A DNA stretch of 64,000 nucleotides from contig NZ_AUEK01000012.1 in NCBI RefSeq assembly GCF_000425945.1, positions 1-64,000 of the forward strand, read 5' to 3'. Below the pieces are notes generated by a model, which made no database searches, had not been told where the DNA came from, and saw nothing but the letters and a program-made list of their open reading frames with translations. Shown piece after piece: positions 57,131 through 64,000 of this stretch; position 1 is the stretch's first letter; each line of letters begins with the position of its first letter. The translations under genes and the position numbers were made by a program. Origin of the DNA: Candidatus Solirubrobacter pratensis (GTDB taxonomy: Bacteria > Actinomycetota > Thermoleophilia > Solirubrobacterales > Solirubrobacteraceae).

Positions 57131-58915
57131 ATGGCACAGCCGACGGTCGGACAGTTCATCCTCGAGCGCCTCGCCGCATGGGGCGTCAAGCGCGTCTACG
57201 GGTACCCGGGCGATGGCATCAACGGCATCCTCGGCGCCTTCCACGAGGTCGGCGATCGCGTCCGCTTCGTCCAGACCCGCCACGAGGAGCTCGCCTCGTT
57301 CGCGGCCTGCGCGCACGCGAAGTTCACCGGCGAGGCCGGTGTCTGCCTGGCGACCTCCGGGCCGGGCGCGATCCACCTCCTCAACGGGCTCTACGACGCC
57401 AAGCTCGACCACCAGCCGGTCGTCGCGATCATCGGCCAGCAGGCGCGCGTCTCGCTCGGGGCCAGCTACCAGCAGGAGGTCGACCTCGACGCGCTCTACA
57501 AGGACGTCGCGGGCGAGTTCGTGCAGACGCTGATGGTGCCCTCGCAGGCCGCGCACCTCGTCGACCGCGCGCTGCGCGTGGCGCTGGCGAGCCGCACGGT
57601 GACGGCGATCATCGTCCCCAACGACGTCCAGGAGGAGCCCTACGAGGAGCCCCCGCGCGCACACGGCTCGGTCTTCTCGTCGCCCGGATACGACCGCCCC
57701 CGCGTCGTGCCGGCCCATGACGCGCTGCAGCGCGCCGCCGAGGTGCTCAACGCCGGCGAGCGGGTCGCGATGCTGATCGGCCAGGGCGCCAAGGACGCCG
57801 AGCGCGAGGTGATGGAGACCGCCGAGGTGCTCGGCGCCGGCGTCGCCAAGGCGCTCAACGGCCGCGCGGTCCTGCCGGACACGCTCCCGTACGTGACCGG
57901 CTCGATCGGGCTGCTGGGCACCAAGCCCTCCTACGACATGATGGAAGGCTGCGACACGCTGCTGATGGTCGGCACGAGCTTCCCGTACTCGGAGTGGCTG
58001 CCCAAGCCCGGCCAGGCACGCGCCGTCCAGATCGACATCGACGCCCGCATGGTCGGCATCCGCTACCCGACCGACGTCGACCTCGTCGGCGATGCCGCCG
58101 AGACGCTGCGCGCGCTGCTCGGGCTGCTCGAGCGCAAGCAGGACCGGTCGTGGCGCGAGGAGATCGAGGCCGGCGTCGCGCGCTGGTGGGAGATCCTCGA
58201 CGAGCGCGCGCACCAGTCGGCCGATCCCATCAACCCGCAGCTCGTCTTCCAGGAGCTCTCGCCGCGGCTGCCCGACCGGGTGATCCTCACGGCCGACTCC
58301 GGCTCGGGGACGAACTGGTGGGCTCGTCACCTCAAGCTGCGCGACGGCATGCAGGCCGCGCTCTCGGGCACGCTGGCGACGATGTGCCCGGCGATCCCCT
58401 ACGCGCTCGCCGCCAAGTTCGCCTACCCGGACCGCCCCGTGATCGCCGCGATCGGCGACGGCGCGATGCAGATGAGCGGGATCAACGCGCTGATCGACAT
58501 CGCCCGCTACCACGGCGAGTGGGCCGACCAGCGGCTCGTGGTCTGCGTGCTCCACAACGACGACCTCAACCAGGTCACGTGGGAGCAGCGCGTGATGTCG
58601 GGCGATCCGAAGCTCGACGCGTCGCAGGTCCTGCCGGACTTCCCCTACGCCGACTACGCCCGGCTGCTCGGGCTGCACGCCGTCCGCGTCGAGCGGCCGG
58701 AGGAGCTCGGCGCGGCCTGGGACGAGTGCCTCGCCGCCGGGCGCCCCGCGGTGCTCGAGGCGATCACCGACCCGGAGGTCCCGCCGCTGCCGCCGCACAT
58801 CCGCTTCGAGCAGGCGACCGGGATGGCGCATGCCCTGGCGGGCCGCGATCCCAGCGCGCGCGAGATGATCACCCAGTCGGTCAAGGGCAAGCTGACCGAG
58901 TTCGTCAACCGATGA
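57131..58915 (+). CDS. TPP-dependent enzyme of the pyruvate oxidase/acetolactate synthase family
   Basis: A 594-aa protein with the three-domain TPP-enzyme fold: N-terminal Pyr domain (RVYGYPGDGINGILGAF, RHEELASFAACAHAKFTGEAGVCLATSGPGAIHLLNGLYDA with the catalytic Glu), a central FAD/CoA-type domain (NAGERVAMLIGQGAKDAEREVMETAEVLGAGVAKALNG) and C-terminal PP domain (GDGAMQMSGINALIDIARY...VLHNDDLN, the GDG-N TPP motif). It is closest in layout to pyruvate dehydrogenase (quinone)/oxidase PoxB-like enzymes. First gene of a four-gene operon with a GMC oxidoreductase. Confidence 0.85.
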   Translation: MAQPTVGQFILERLAAWGVKRVYGYPGDGINGILGAFHEVGDRVRFVQTRHEELASFAACAHAKFTGEAGVCLATSGPGAIHLLNGLYDAKLDHQPVVAIIGQQARVSLGASYQQEVDLDALYKDVAGEFVQTLMVPSQAAHLVDRALRVALASRTVTAIIVPNDVQEEPYEEPPRAHGSVFSSPGYDRPRVVPAHDALQRAAEVLNAGERVAMLIGQGAKDAEREVMETAEVLGAGVAKALNGRAVLPDTLPYVTGSIGLLGTKPSYDMMEGCDTLLMVGTSFPYSEWLPKPGQARAVQIDIDARMVGIRYPTDVDLVGDAAETLRALLGLLERKQDRSWREEIEAGVARWWEILDERAHQSADPINPQLVFQELSPRLPDRVILTADSGSGTNWWARHLKLRDGMQAALSGTLATMCPAIPYALAAKFAYPDRPVIAAIGDGAMQMSGINALIDIARYHGEWADQRLVVCVLHNDDLNQVTWEQRVMSGDPKLDASQVLPDFPYADYARLLGLHAVRVERPEELGAAWDECLAAGRPAVLEAITDPEVPPLPPHIRFEQATGMAHALAGRDPSAREMITQSVKGKLTEFVNR

Positions 58916-59328
58916 AGACCCTGCGCGACTTCCGCCGCGGCCGGATGCAGCGCCTGCTGTCGGCCGCCACCGCGGCGAGCGCGCTGCCGCTCGGGTTCGA
59001 GATCTTCGTCAACCACTACGGCGGCTCGTTCGGCAACAAGTGGATGTGGACGCCGGTCGTGCTGAGTCCCGCCCTGTCGGCCGCCGGCGTGGCCGGCGTG
59101 GTGTCGGAGCGGGCCGCGAAGACCGTCCTGCCCGCGCTCTCGGCCGTCTTCTTCCTCGACGGCGCCGCGGGCGTCTTCTTCCACCTGCGCGGTGCCGCGC
59201 GCAAGCCGGGCGGCTTCAAAGAGGCGACGTACAACCTCGTGATGGGACCGCCGGCGCTCGCGCCGGGTGCGCTGACGATGGTCGGCGGGATCGGGCTGGC
59301 GGCGTCGCTGGCACGGCGGGAGCGCTGA
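58912..59328 (+). CDS. Small membrane protein in TPP-enzyme/GMC operon
   Basis: A 138-aa protein with about four hydrophobic segments (LSAATAASALPLGFEIFV, PVVLSPALSAAGVAGVV, TVLPALSAVFFLDGAAGVFFHL, PPALAPGALTMVGGIGLAASL). It overlaps the TPP-enzyme stop (ATGA) and the next start (TGATG). No family known to me; probably the membrane partner of the redox proteins encoded with it (inference). Confidence 0.75.
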   Translation: MKTLRDFRRGRMQRLLSAATAASALPLGFEIFVNHYGGSFGNKWMWTPVVLSPALSAAGVAGVVSERAAKTVLPALSAVFFLDGAAGVFFHLRGAARKPGGFKEATYNLVMGPPALAPGALTMVGGIGLAASLARRER

Positions 59329-60002
59329 TGTTCCGCGACGCGGGGCATCTCCCCAAGCTGCGCGACACGCCGCCCGACCCGACGCAGCTGCCGCGCCAGC
59401 GCCGCGGCAGGACGCCGCAGATGCACGGGCGCTACCCGGACTACGACGTGCTCGAGAACGCCCGCCACTGGGACGAGACGACGCGCGAGGTCGTGCTCGC
59501 CCGCGTGAACGAGGTGCCGCCGGTCCGCTTCTTCGCGCCCGAGGAGGCGGAGGTGCTCCGGCTCTTCCTCGACGTCGCGCTCGCGCAGGATGCCGAGCCG
59601 CGCATCCCCGTGCTCGAGATGGTCGACGCGCGCCTCTTCACCGGCGAGACCGACGGCTACCGCTACGACGACATGCCCGAGGACGGCGAGACGTGGCGGC
59701 GGCTGGCGCGGCAGCTGCGCGCCGACGGCTTCGATCGCCTCGCCGACCGCGAGGAGTATGTGCGCGCGCTGCACGACGGCGAGCACGCGTGGGAGGGCCT
59801 CAACGCCGAGCGCGCGTGGTCGGTCGTGATGCGCTACGCCCTCTCGGCCTTCTACTCGCACCCGTGGGCCTGGAACGAGATCGGCTTCGGCGGTCCCGCC
59901 TATCCGCGCGGCTACATGCGCATGGGCGTCGGCGACCATCGCGGACGCGAGCCGCACGAGGGCGCGGAGGCCTTCGAACGCGACCCCGTGCAGGACTCGT
60001 GA
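59328..60002 (+). CDS. Gluconate 2-dehydrogenase subunit 3-like protein
   Basis: A 224-aa soluble protein. Its position directly before a GMC oxidoreductase and the helical region VRFFAPEEAEVLRLFLDVALAQDAEPRIPVLEMVDARL resemble the small gamma subunit (Gluconate_2-dh3) of membrane sugar dehydrogenases. It lacks an obvious Tat signal, and the C-terminus (SHPWAWNEIGFGGPAYPRGYMRM) is typical of the family. Likely forms a complex with the following flavoprotein. Confidence 0.75.
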   Translation: MFRDAGHLPKLRDTPPDPTQLPRQRRGRTPQMHGRYPDYDVLENARHWDETTREVVLARVNEVPPVRFFAPEEAEVLRLFLDVALAQDAEPRIPVLEMVDARLFTGETDGYRYDDMPEDGETWRRLARQLRADGFDRLADREEYVRALHDGEHAWEGLNAERAWSVVMRYALSAFYSHPWAWNEIGFGGPAYPRGYMRMGVGDHRGREPHEGAEAFERDPVQDS

Positions 60003-61600
60003 AGGGCTCGCGGCCGCCGCGCGACAACCGCTCCGCGTTCCTGCTCGACGTCCACCGGCGCGGCATCCCCGGCGCCGCGCGCATGCGCCGCTACGAGGAT
60101 GGCGACGAGGTGGACCTCGTGATCGTCGGCGCGGGGGCCGGCGGCGGGACGCTGGCGCAGCGGCTCGCGCGCAAGGGCTGGCGGATCGTGATCCTCGAGT
60201 CCGGGCCGTTCTGGGACCCCGACCGCGACTGGGTCTCCGACGAGGCGGGCCAGCACAAGCTGTACTGGACCGCGCCGCGCGTGATCGGCGGCGGCGACCC
60301 CGTCGAGCTCGGCAAGAACAACTCCGGCCACGGCGTCGGCGGGTCGATGATCCACTACGCCGGCTACGCGCCGCGCTTCCATCCCTCCGACTTCGAGACG
60401 AACAACCGCGACGGCGTGGGCGCCGACTGGCCGGTCTCCTACGAGGAGCTGCGGCCGCACTACGAGCGCGTCGAGCGCGAGCTGCCGGTCGCCGGGCAGG
60501 ACTGGCCGTGGGGCGATCCGCACGCCTACCCCCACGCGGCGCACCCGATCTCCGGCGCCGCCGAGCAGGCGCGGCGCGGCGCCCTTGCCGCCGGCGTCGA
60601 CATGCGGATCGGGCCGGTGGCGATCCCGAACGGCACATTCGGCAACCGCCCGCACTGCATCTACCGGGGCTTCTGCCTGCAGGCCTGCAAGGTCAACGCG
60701 AAGGCGTCGCCGTTCGTCACCCACCTGCCCGACGCGATCGAGCACGGCGTCGAGGTGCGGGCCGACTCGCACGCCGTGCGGATCGGGTTCGCGGGCGGCC
60801 GCTGCACGGGCGTGACGTACGTGCGCGACGGCCGCGAGCGCTTCCAGCGCGCCGCCGCGGTGTGCGTGTCCGGCTATTCGATCGAGTCGCCGCGGCTGCT
60901 GCTGAACTCCGATGGCCTCGCCAACGCCGCCGACCAGGTCGGGCGCTACCTGATGGTGCAGGGCGCGACGCAGGTCGCCGCGCGCTTCCCCGACGCGCTG
61001 CGCCAGTACAAGGGACCGCCGCCGGAGATCAGCTCCGAGCAGTTCTACGAGACCGACGAGTCGCGTGGGTTCGCGCGCGGCTTCTCGATCCAGACGGTCG
61101 GCCCGCTGCCGATCGACTGGGCCCAGCACGTGCTCGCCGACGGCCACTGGGGCCACGCCCTGCGCGAGTACATGCGCGACTACAACCACTGGACGACGCT
61201 CGGTCTGCTGTGCGAGCTGCTGCCGCTGGCGGAGAACCGCGTGACCCTGGCGGAGGAGAAGGACGCCCACGGCATGCCGGTCGCCCGCTTCGACTACACG
61301 CAGTGCGACAACGACCGCGCGAACATCGCCTACGGCACGAAGGTGCTCGAGCGCATCTGGGAGGCCGCCGGCGCCCAGGACACGCTCACGATCGGCCGCT
61401 ACGCCCACCTCGTCGGCGGCTGCCGCATGGGCTTCTCTCCCGAGGACAGCGTCGTCGACCGCGATCACCGCGCGTGGGGCATCCCGAACCTGTTCGTGTG
61501 CGACGGGAGCGTGATGCCGACGCAGGGCGCGGCGAATCCCGCCCTGACGATCATGGCGCTCGCCTCGCGGCTCGCGGAGCGGCTCAGCGCCGGGCGATGA
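59999..61600 (+). CDS. GMC-family flavin oxidoreductase
   Basis: A 533-aa protein. The FAD-binding Rossmann motif VDLVIVGAGAGGGTLAQRLARKGWRIVILESG starts near residue 40. GKNNSGHGVGGSMIHYAGYAPRF (GMC signature 1 region), CIYRGFCLQACKVNAK (Cys-rich stretch found in gluconate-dehydrogenase-like members) and the C-terminal AHLVGGCRMG...NLFVCDGSVMPTQGAANPALTIMALASRLAERL complete the family pattern. It oxidises an alcohol or sugar. The GTG overlaps the previous stop. The 3' end overlaps the convergent SDR by 17 bp. Confidence 0.9.
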   Translation: MKGSRPPRDNRSAFLLDVHRRGIPGAARMRRYEDGDEVDLVIVGAGAGGGTLAQRLARKGWRIVILESGPFWDPDRDWVSDEAGQHKLYWTAPRVIGGGDPVELGKNNSGHGVGGSMIHYAGYAPRFHPSDFETNNRDGVGADWPVSYEELRPHYERVERELPVAGQDWPWGDPHAYPHAAHPISGAAEQARRGALAAGVDMRIGPVAIPNGTFGNRPHCIYRGFCLQACKVNAKASPFVTHLPDAIEHGVEVRADSHAVRIGFAGGRCTGVTYVRDGRERFQRAAAVCVSGYSIESPRLLLNSDGLANAADQVGRYLMVQGATQVAARFPDALRQYKGPPPEISSEQFYETDESRGFARGFSIQTVGPLPIDWAQHVLADGHWGHALREYMRDYNHWTTLGLLCELLPLAENRVTLAEEKDAHGMPVARFDYTQCDNDRANIAYGTKVLERIWEAAGAQDTLTIGRYAHLVGGCRMGFSPEDSVVDRDHRAWGIPNLFVCDGSVMPTQGAANPALTIMALASRLAERLSAGR

Positions 61601-62582
61601 CGCCGGCGGCCAGCGCGGCCGACGCGGCGGTCACGGCCGCGAGGGGGCGCTTGTGCAGCGTCAGCCAGGTCTGGGGGCTGCGCGCCTTCGCCTGGCCGTC
61701 GAAGATGCCGTGCGGTCCGGGATCGCCGGGCGGCGGCCCGAAGAGGTTGTCGGGTCGTGTGGAGGGATCGATCTCGCGGTCGGTCTCCTGGGCCTGCTCG
61801 TTCGTGCGGCCGAGGTAGCGGTCCATCAGCCCGGACGCCACCTTCTCGCCCACGATCGTGTACATCGTGGGCAAGCCGACCCAGATCTCGCGCCGCGGAT
61901 GCGCGGCGGCGTGGGCGATCGCGCGCGCGGCGATCTCCGGCTGGTAGATCGGCGGCACGGGCTGTGGGTGCTTGCGCAGCCGCGTGCGGACCCAGTCGAA
62001 CTGCGGCGTGTTGAGACCGGGAAGCTGGACGAGCGCGACCTGCACGTGCGAGCCGTGGTGGATCAGCTCGGCGCGCAGCGAGTCGAGGAAGCCCTTGATC
62101 GCATGCTTGGCGCCGCAGTACGTCGCCTGGAGTGGGATCCCGCGCCGTGACAGCGCCGAGCCGACCTGCACGATCACGCCGCGGTCGCGCGGGAGCATCC
62201 GGCGCAGCGCCGCCTGGGTGCCGTGAACGGACCCGAGGTAGGTCACCTGCGTCACGCGCAGGAACTCCTCCGGCGTGGTGTCCATCACCTCCGCGAGCAC
62301 CGCGGTCATGGCGACGTTGATCCATACATCGATCGGCCCGAGCTCGGCTTCGATGCGCTCGGCGGCGCGCTCGACCTGCTCGGCGTCCGCGACGTCCGCG
62401 CGAGCGACGCACGCCCGCCGTCCGTGGCCGCGGACCTCCTCGGCGGCCGCCGCGAGGCGGTCCTCGCCGCGGGCGATCAACCCGACGTCGGCGCCCTGGC
62501 GCGCCAGCTCGCGCACCGTCGCCCGTCCCACACCGGCCGAGGCGCCGGTGACCACCACGACCTTCCCCGTGAGCTTGCCCAT
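61584..62582 (-). CDS. SDR family oxidoreductase with C-terminal extension
   Basis: A 332-aa SDR: KLTGKVVVVTGASAGVGRATVRELA, ARADVADAEQVERAAERIEAELGPIDVWINVAMTAVLAEV (NVAM in place of NNAG), VQVGSALSRRGIPLQATYCGAKHAIKGFLDSL (Ser, YxxxK). A 100-residue C-terminal extension ends in a hydrophobic segment (LAAVTAASAALAAGVIA) that could anchor it to the membrane. Same subgroup as 49480..50412. Confidence 0.85.
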   Translation of the reverse strand: MGKLTGKVVVVTGASAGVGRATVRELARQGADVGLIARGEDRLAAAAEEVRGHGRRACVARADVADAEQVERAAERIEAELGPIDVWINVAMTAVLAEVMDTTPEEFLRVTQVTYLGSVHGTQAALRRMLPRDRGVIVQVGSALSRRGIPLQATYCGAKHAIKGFLDSLRAELIHHGSHVQVALVQLPGLNTPQFDWVRTRLRKHPQPVPPIYQPEIAARAIAHAAAHPRREIWVGLPTMYTIVGEKVASGLMDRYLGRTNEQAQETDREIDPSTRPDNLFGPPPGDPGPHGIFDGQAKARSPQTWLTLHKRPLAAVTAASAALAAGVIARR

Positions 62583-62588
62583 CCCGCC

Positions 62589-62594
62589 GTCATA
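62589..62594 (-). promoter_or_regulatory. Putative -10 box, leaderless spacing
   Basis: Minus-strand GGG-TATGAC with T 12 nt before the ATG at 62582. Confidence 0.45.
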
Positions 62595-62656
62595 CCCGCG
62601 ATCGTCCGCGTCATCCGCCGATCGGGCGAAGCGAGGGCTGCGTGCGGTCGGCGAGG

Positions 62657-64000
62657 TCAGTCGCCGCGCGCCGGCGCGAGGCGCGCGACGGCGGCGCCGG
62701 CCTCGCGCCGGGAGGAGACGTTGAGCTTGGAGAGCACCGAGGAGACGTGGTGGTCGACGGTCTTGGGGGCGATCACGAGGGCGCGGGCGATCTCGGTGTT
62801 GGTCGCGCCTTCGACGATCAGCTCGAGCACCTCGGTCTCGCGCGGGGTGAGCCCGGCCGGGGCGGCGCGGGACGCTCCGCGCGGGCCGCGCGGAATCCTC
62901 CGCACGCCGGCGGCGCGGAGGCGGCGGCGCAGGTGCGCGGCCGAGCGGACGGCGCCGAGCCGGTCGAAGACGGCGAGCGCCTCCAGCCGCGCGGGCTCGC
63001 CGGCGGCGTCGGAGAGCGCGTCGGCGCGCTCGTACGGGAAGCCGATCCGCGCCCAGGCGGTCGCGGCGCCGAGGTGGTCGCCGGCGGCGGCGCGGGCGTA
63101 CGGCTCGGGGTCGTCGGCGTGGACCGGCACGTGCTCCCCGGCGCGCCGCATCCAGTGGGCCAGCTCCGCCCGCGGCCAGGGGTCGGCGCGCGAGACGGCG
63201 AGCTCGTAGGCCTCGCCCACGAGCGCGGCGACGGCCGTGACGTCGCCGTCCAGCCAGGCGTGCTCGGCACGCGCCGCCGCCACCGGCCCGAGCCGTTGCA
63301 GCTCCTGCGTCTTGACCGCCACGCGCCATGCCTCCTCGAGCGTCTCCCCCGCCTCGGGATCGCCCCGGCGCGCCTGCAGGCGGCCGAGCACGATCAGCGC
63401 GGGACAGAGGCTCACGCCCTGGTGCTCGCCGAGCGCGAGCGAGGCACGCGCGTCGGCCTCGGCGGCGTCCCACCGGCCGAGCAGCAGACGCAGGTTCGCG
63501 CGCACCCCGAGCATGTACTGCTCGTAGCCGTCCAGCTCGCGCTCGCGGGCGAAGCGAAGCGCGCGCTCGACGTCGCCCGCGCCGCGCGGATCCTCGCGCC
63601 GGCGGATCAGCGTCGCGGTGGCGAGGTTGACGAGCGCGCGCGCGGCGTGGTCCTCGGCGCCGCGCGCGGCCGCGAGCGCGTGCGCCTCCTCGAGCAGCGC
63701 CCGGCCGCGCTCGTTCTCCGCGCCGCCGACGAGCACGGTGCCGACGTTCGTCAGCGCGTGCGCGACGGTCTCGTCGTCGCCGAGGCGCCGCGCGAGCTCG
63801 ACGGCGCGCGTGCCGAGCGCGACCGCCTCCTCCCCGCGCTCGGCGAGCATCGCCAGCTGCGAGCGCGCGCTCAGCGCCATCGAGAGCTCGTGGCTGTCGG
63901 GGAACGCCTCCAGCAGCGCGATCGCGCGGTCGAGCGCCGCCTCGGCCTCCGCGCCGCGGCCCGACCACCACAGCAGGCGCGAGATCCAGCGCAGGCCGTC
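62657..64000 (-). CDS. LuxR-family regulator with TPR-like sensor, 5' end outside window
   Basis: The reading frame stays open to the window edge, so at least 447 residues are present and the N-terminus (probably an AAA/STAND ATPase domain) is missing. The visible part is a helical tetratricopeptide-like array (SMALSARSQLAMLAERGEEAVALGTRAVELARRLGD...) followed by a C-terminal LuxR HTH (LTPRETEVLELIVEGATNTEIARALVIAPKTVDHHVSSVLSKLNV). Similar to the MalT/LAL-type regulators; the signal is unknown. Confidence 0.85.
   Translation of the reverse strand, partial: DGLRWISRLLWWSGRGAEAEAALDRAIALLEAFPDSHELSMALSARSQLAMLAERGEEAVALGTRAVELARRLGDDETVAHALTNVGTVLVGGAENERGRALLEEAHALAAARGAEDHAARALVNLATATLIRRREDPRGAGDVERALRFARERELDGYEQYMLGVRANLRLLLGRWDAAEADARASLALGEHQGVSLCPALIVLGRLQARRGDPEAGETLEEAWRVAVKTQELQRLGPVAAARAEHAWLDGDVTAVAALVGEAYELAVSRADPWPRAELAHWMRRAGEHVPVHADDPEPYARAAAGDHLGAATAWARIGFPYERADALSDAAGEPARLEALAVFDRLGAVRSAAHLRRRLRAAGVRRIPRGPRGASRAAPAGLTPRETEVLELIVEGATNTEIARALVIAPKTVDHHVSSVLSKLNVSSRREAGAAVARLAPARGD

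Overview
The window is very GC-rich, densely packed DNA with short gaps, many 1-8 bp start/stop overlaps (ATGA, GTGA, TGATG) and frequent GTG starts. Gene content (actinobacterial SigB/SigF-type sigma factor, DivIVA-like protein, DUF1269/DUF1360/DUF1990/DUF3618-type proteins, two YihY/BrkB proteins, LuxR/MalT regulators, no tRNA or rRNA) fits a soil actinobacterium, most plausibly of class Thermoleophilia (Solirubrobacterales). That placement is an inference from gene flavour, not from a marker gene.

Layout. 0-3.7 kb: a minus-strand three-gene unit (methyltransferase, an unusually short 20-codon ORF ending in Asn, and a ThiF/MccB-like E1 enzyme) between two related ArsR-type regulators. It looks like a microcin C-like peptide-nucleotide or other RiPP locus and is the most interesting object in the window. 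3.7-9.2 kb: a GAF-GAF-SpoIIE-GNAT fusion phosphatase, a Fur-family regulator, a cation/proton antiporter and small membrane proteins. 9.2-19.9 kb: a large LuxR/MalT regulator, then a stress and membrane region (tandem Usp, two paralogous about 70-aa proteins, DUF1269, HdeD, AI-2E transporter, BrkB, MBL hydrolase, holin-like phosphodiesterase, K+ channel). 19.9-22.5 kb: two decaying genes (arylsulfotransferase, BNR beta-propeller) around a DivIVA-like gene. 22.5-28 kb: a heme-oxygenase-like diiron protein coupled to a GCS2-type ligase, a HemK-like methyltransferase coupled to a CDGSH protein, bicupin, metallophosphoesterase and SMP-30. 28-38 kb: BrkB, STAS, a divergent pair of Crp-like regulators, CheB and CheR-PAS signalling proteins, SDR, sigma factor and envelope-associated small proteins.

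38.0-48.0 kb is one tightly coupled ten-gene operon: carbamoyltransferase, GT2-GmhB fusion, two GT9 enzymes, two GT4/GT1-like enzymes, GmhA, HldE and an SDR. Together these can make a nucleotide-activated heptose and build a carbamoylated heptose glycan. It is followed by 1.5 kb without intact genes (48.0-49.48 kb), full of large hairpins, a decayed copy of the last glycosyltransferase and direct repeats.

49.5-64 kb: SDR, GT2, DUF1990, endonuclease/exonuclease-fold protein, DUF421, VOC protein, GH15 hydrolase, a four-gene TPP-enzyme/GMC-oxidoreductase operon, an SDR and a truncated LuxR regulator. Across the window many transcription-unit starts have a (G)GGTANNN box whose first T lies 12-14 nt before the start codon. 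That is the spacing expected for leaderless mRNAs, and I used it to choose several starts.
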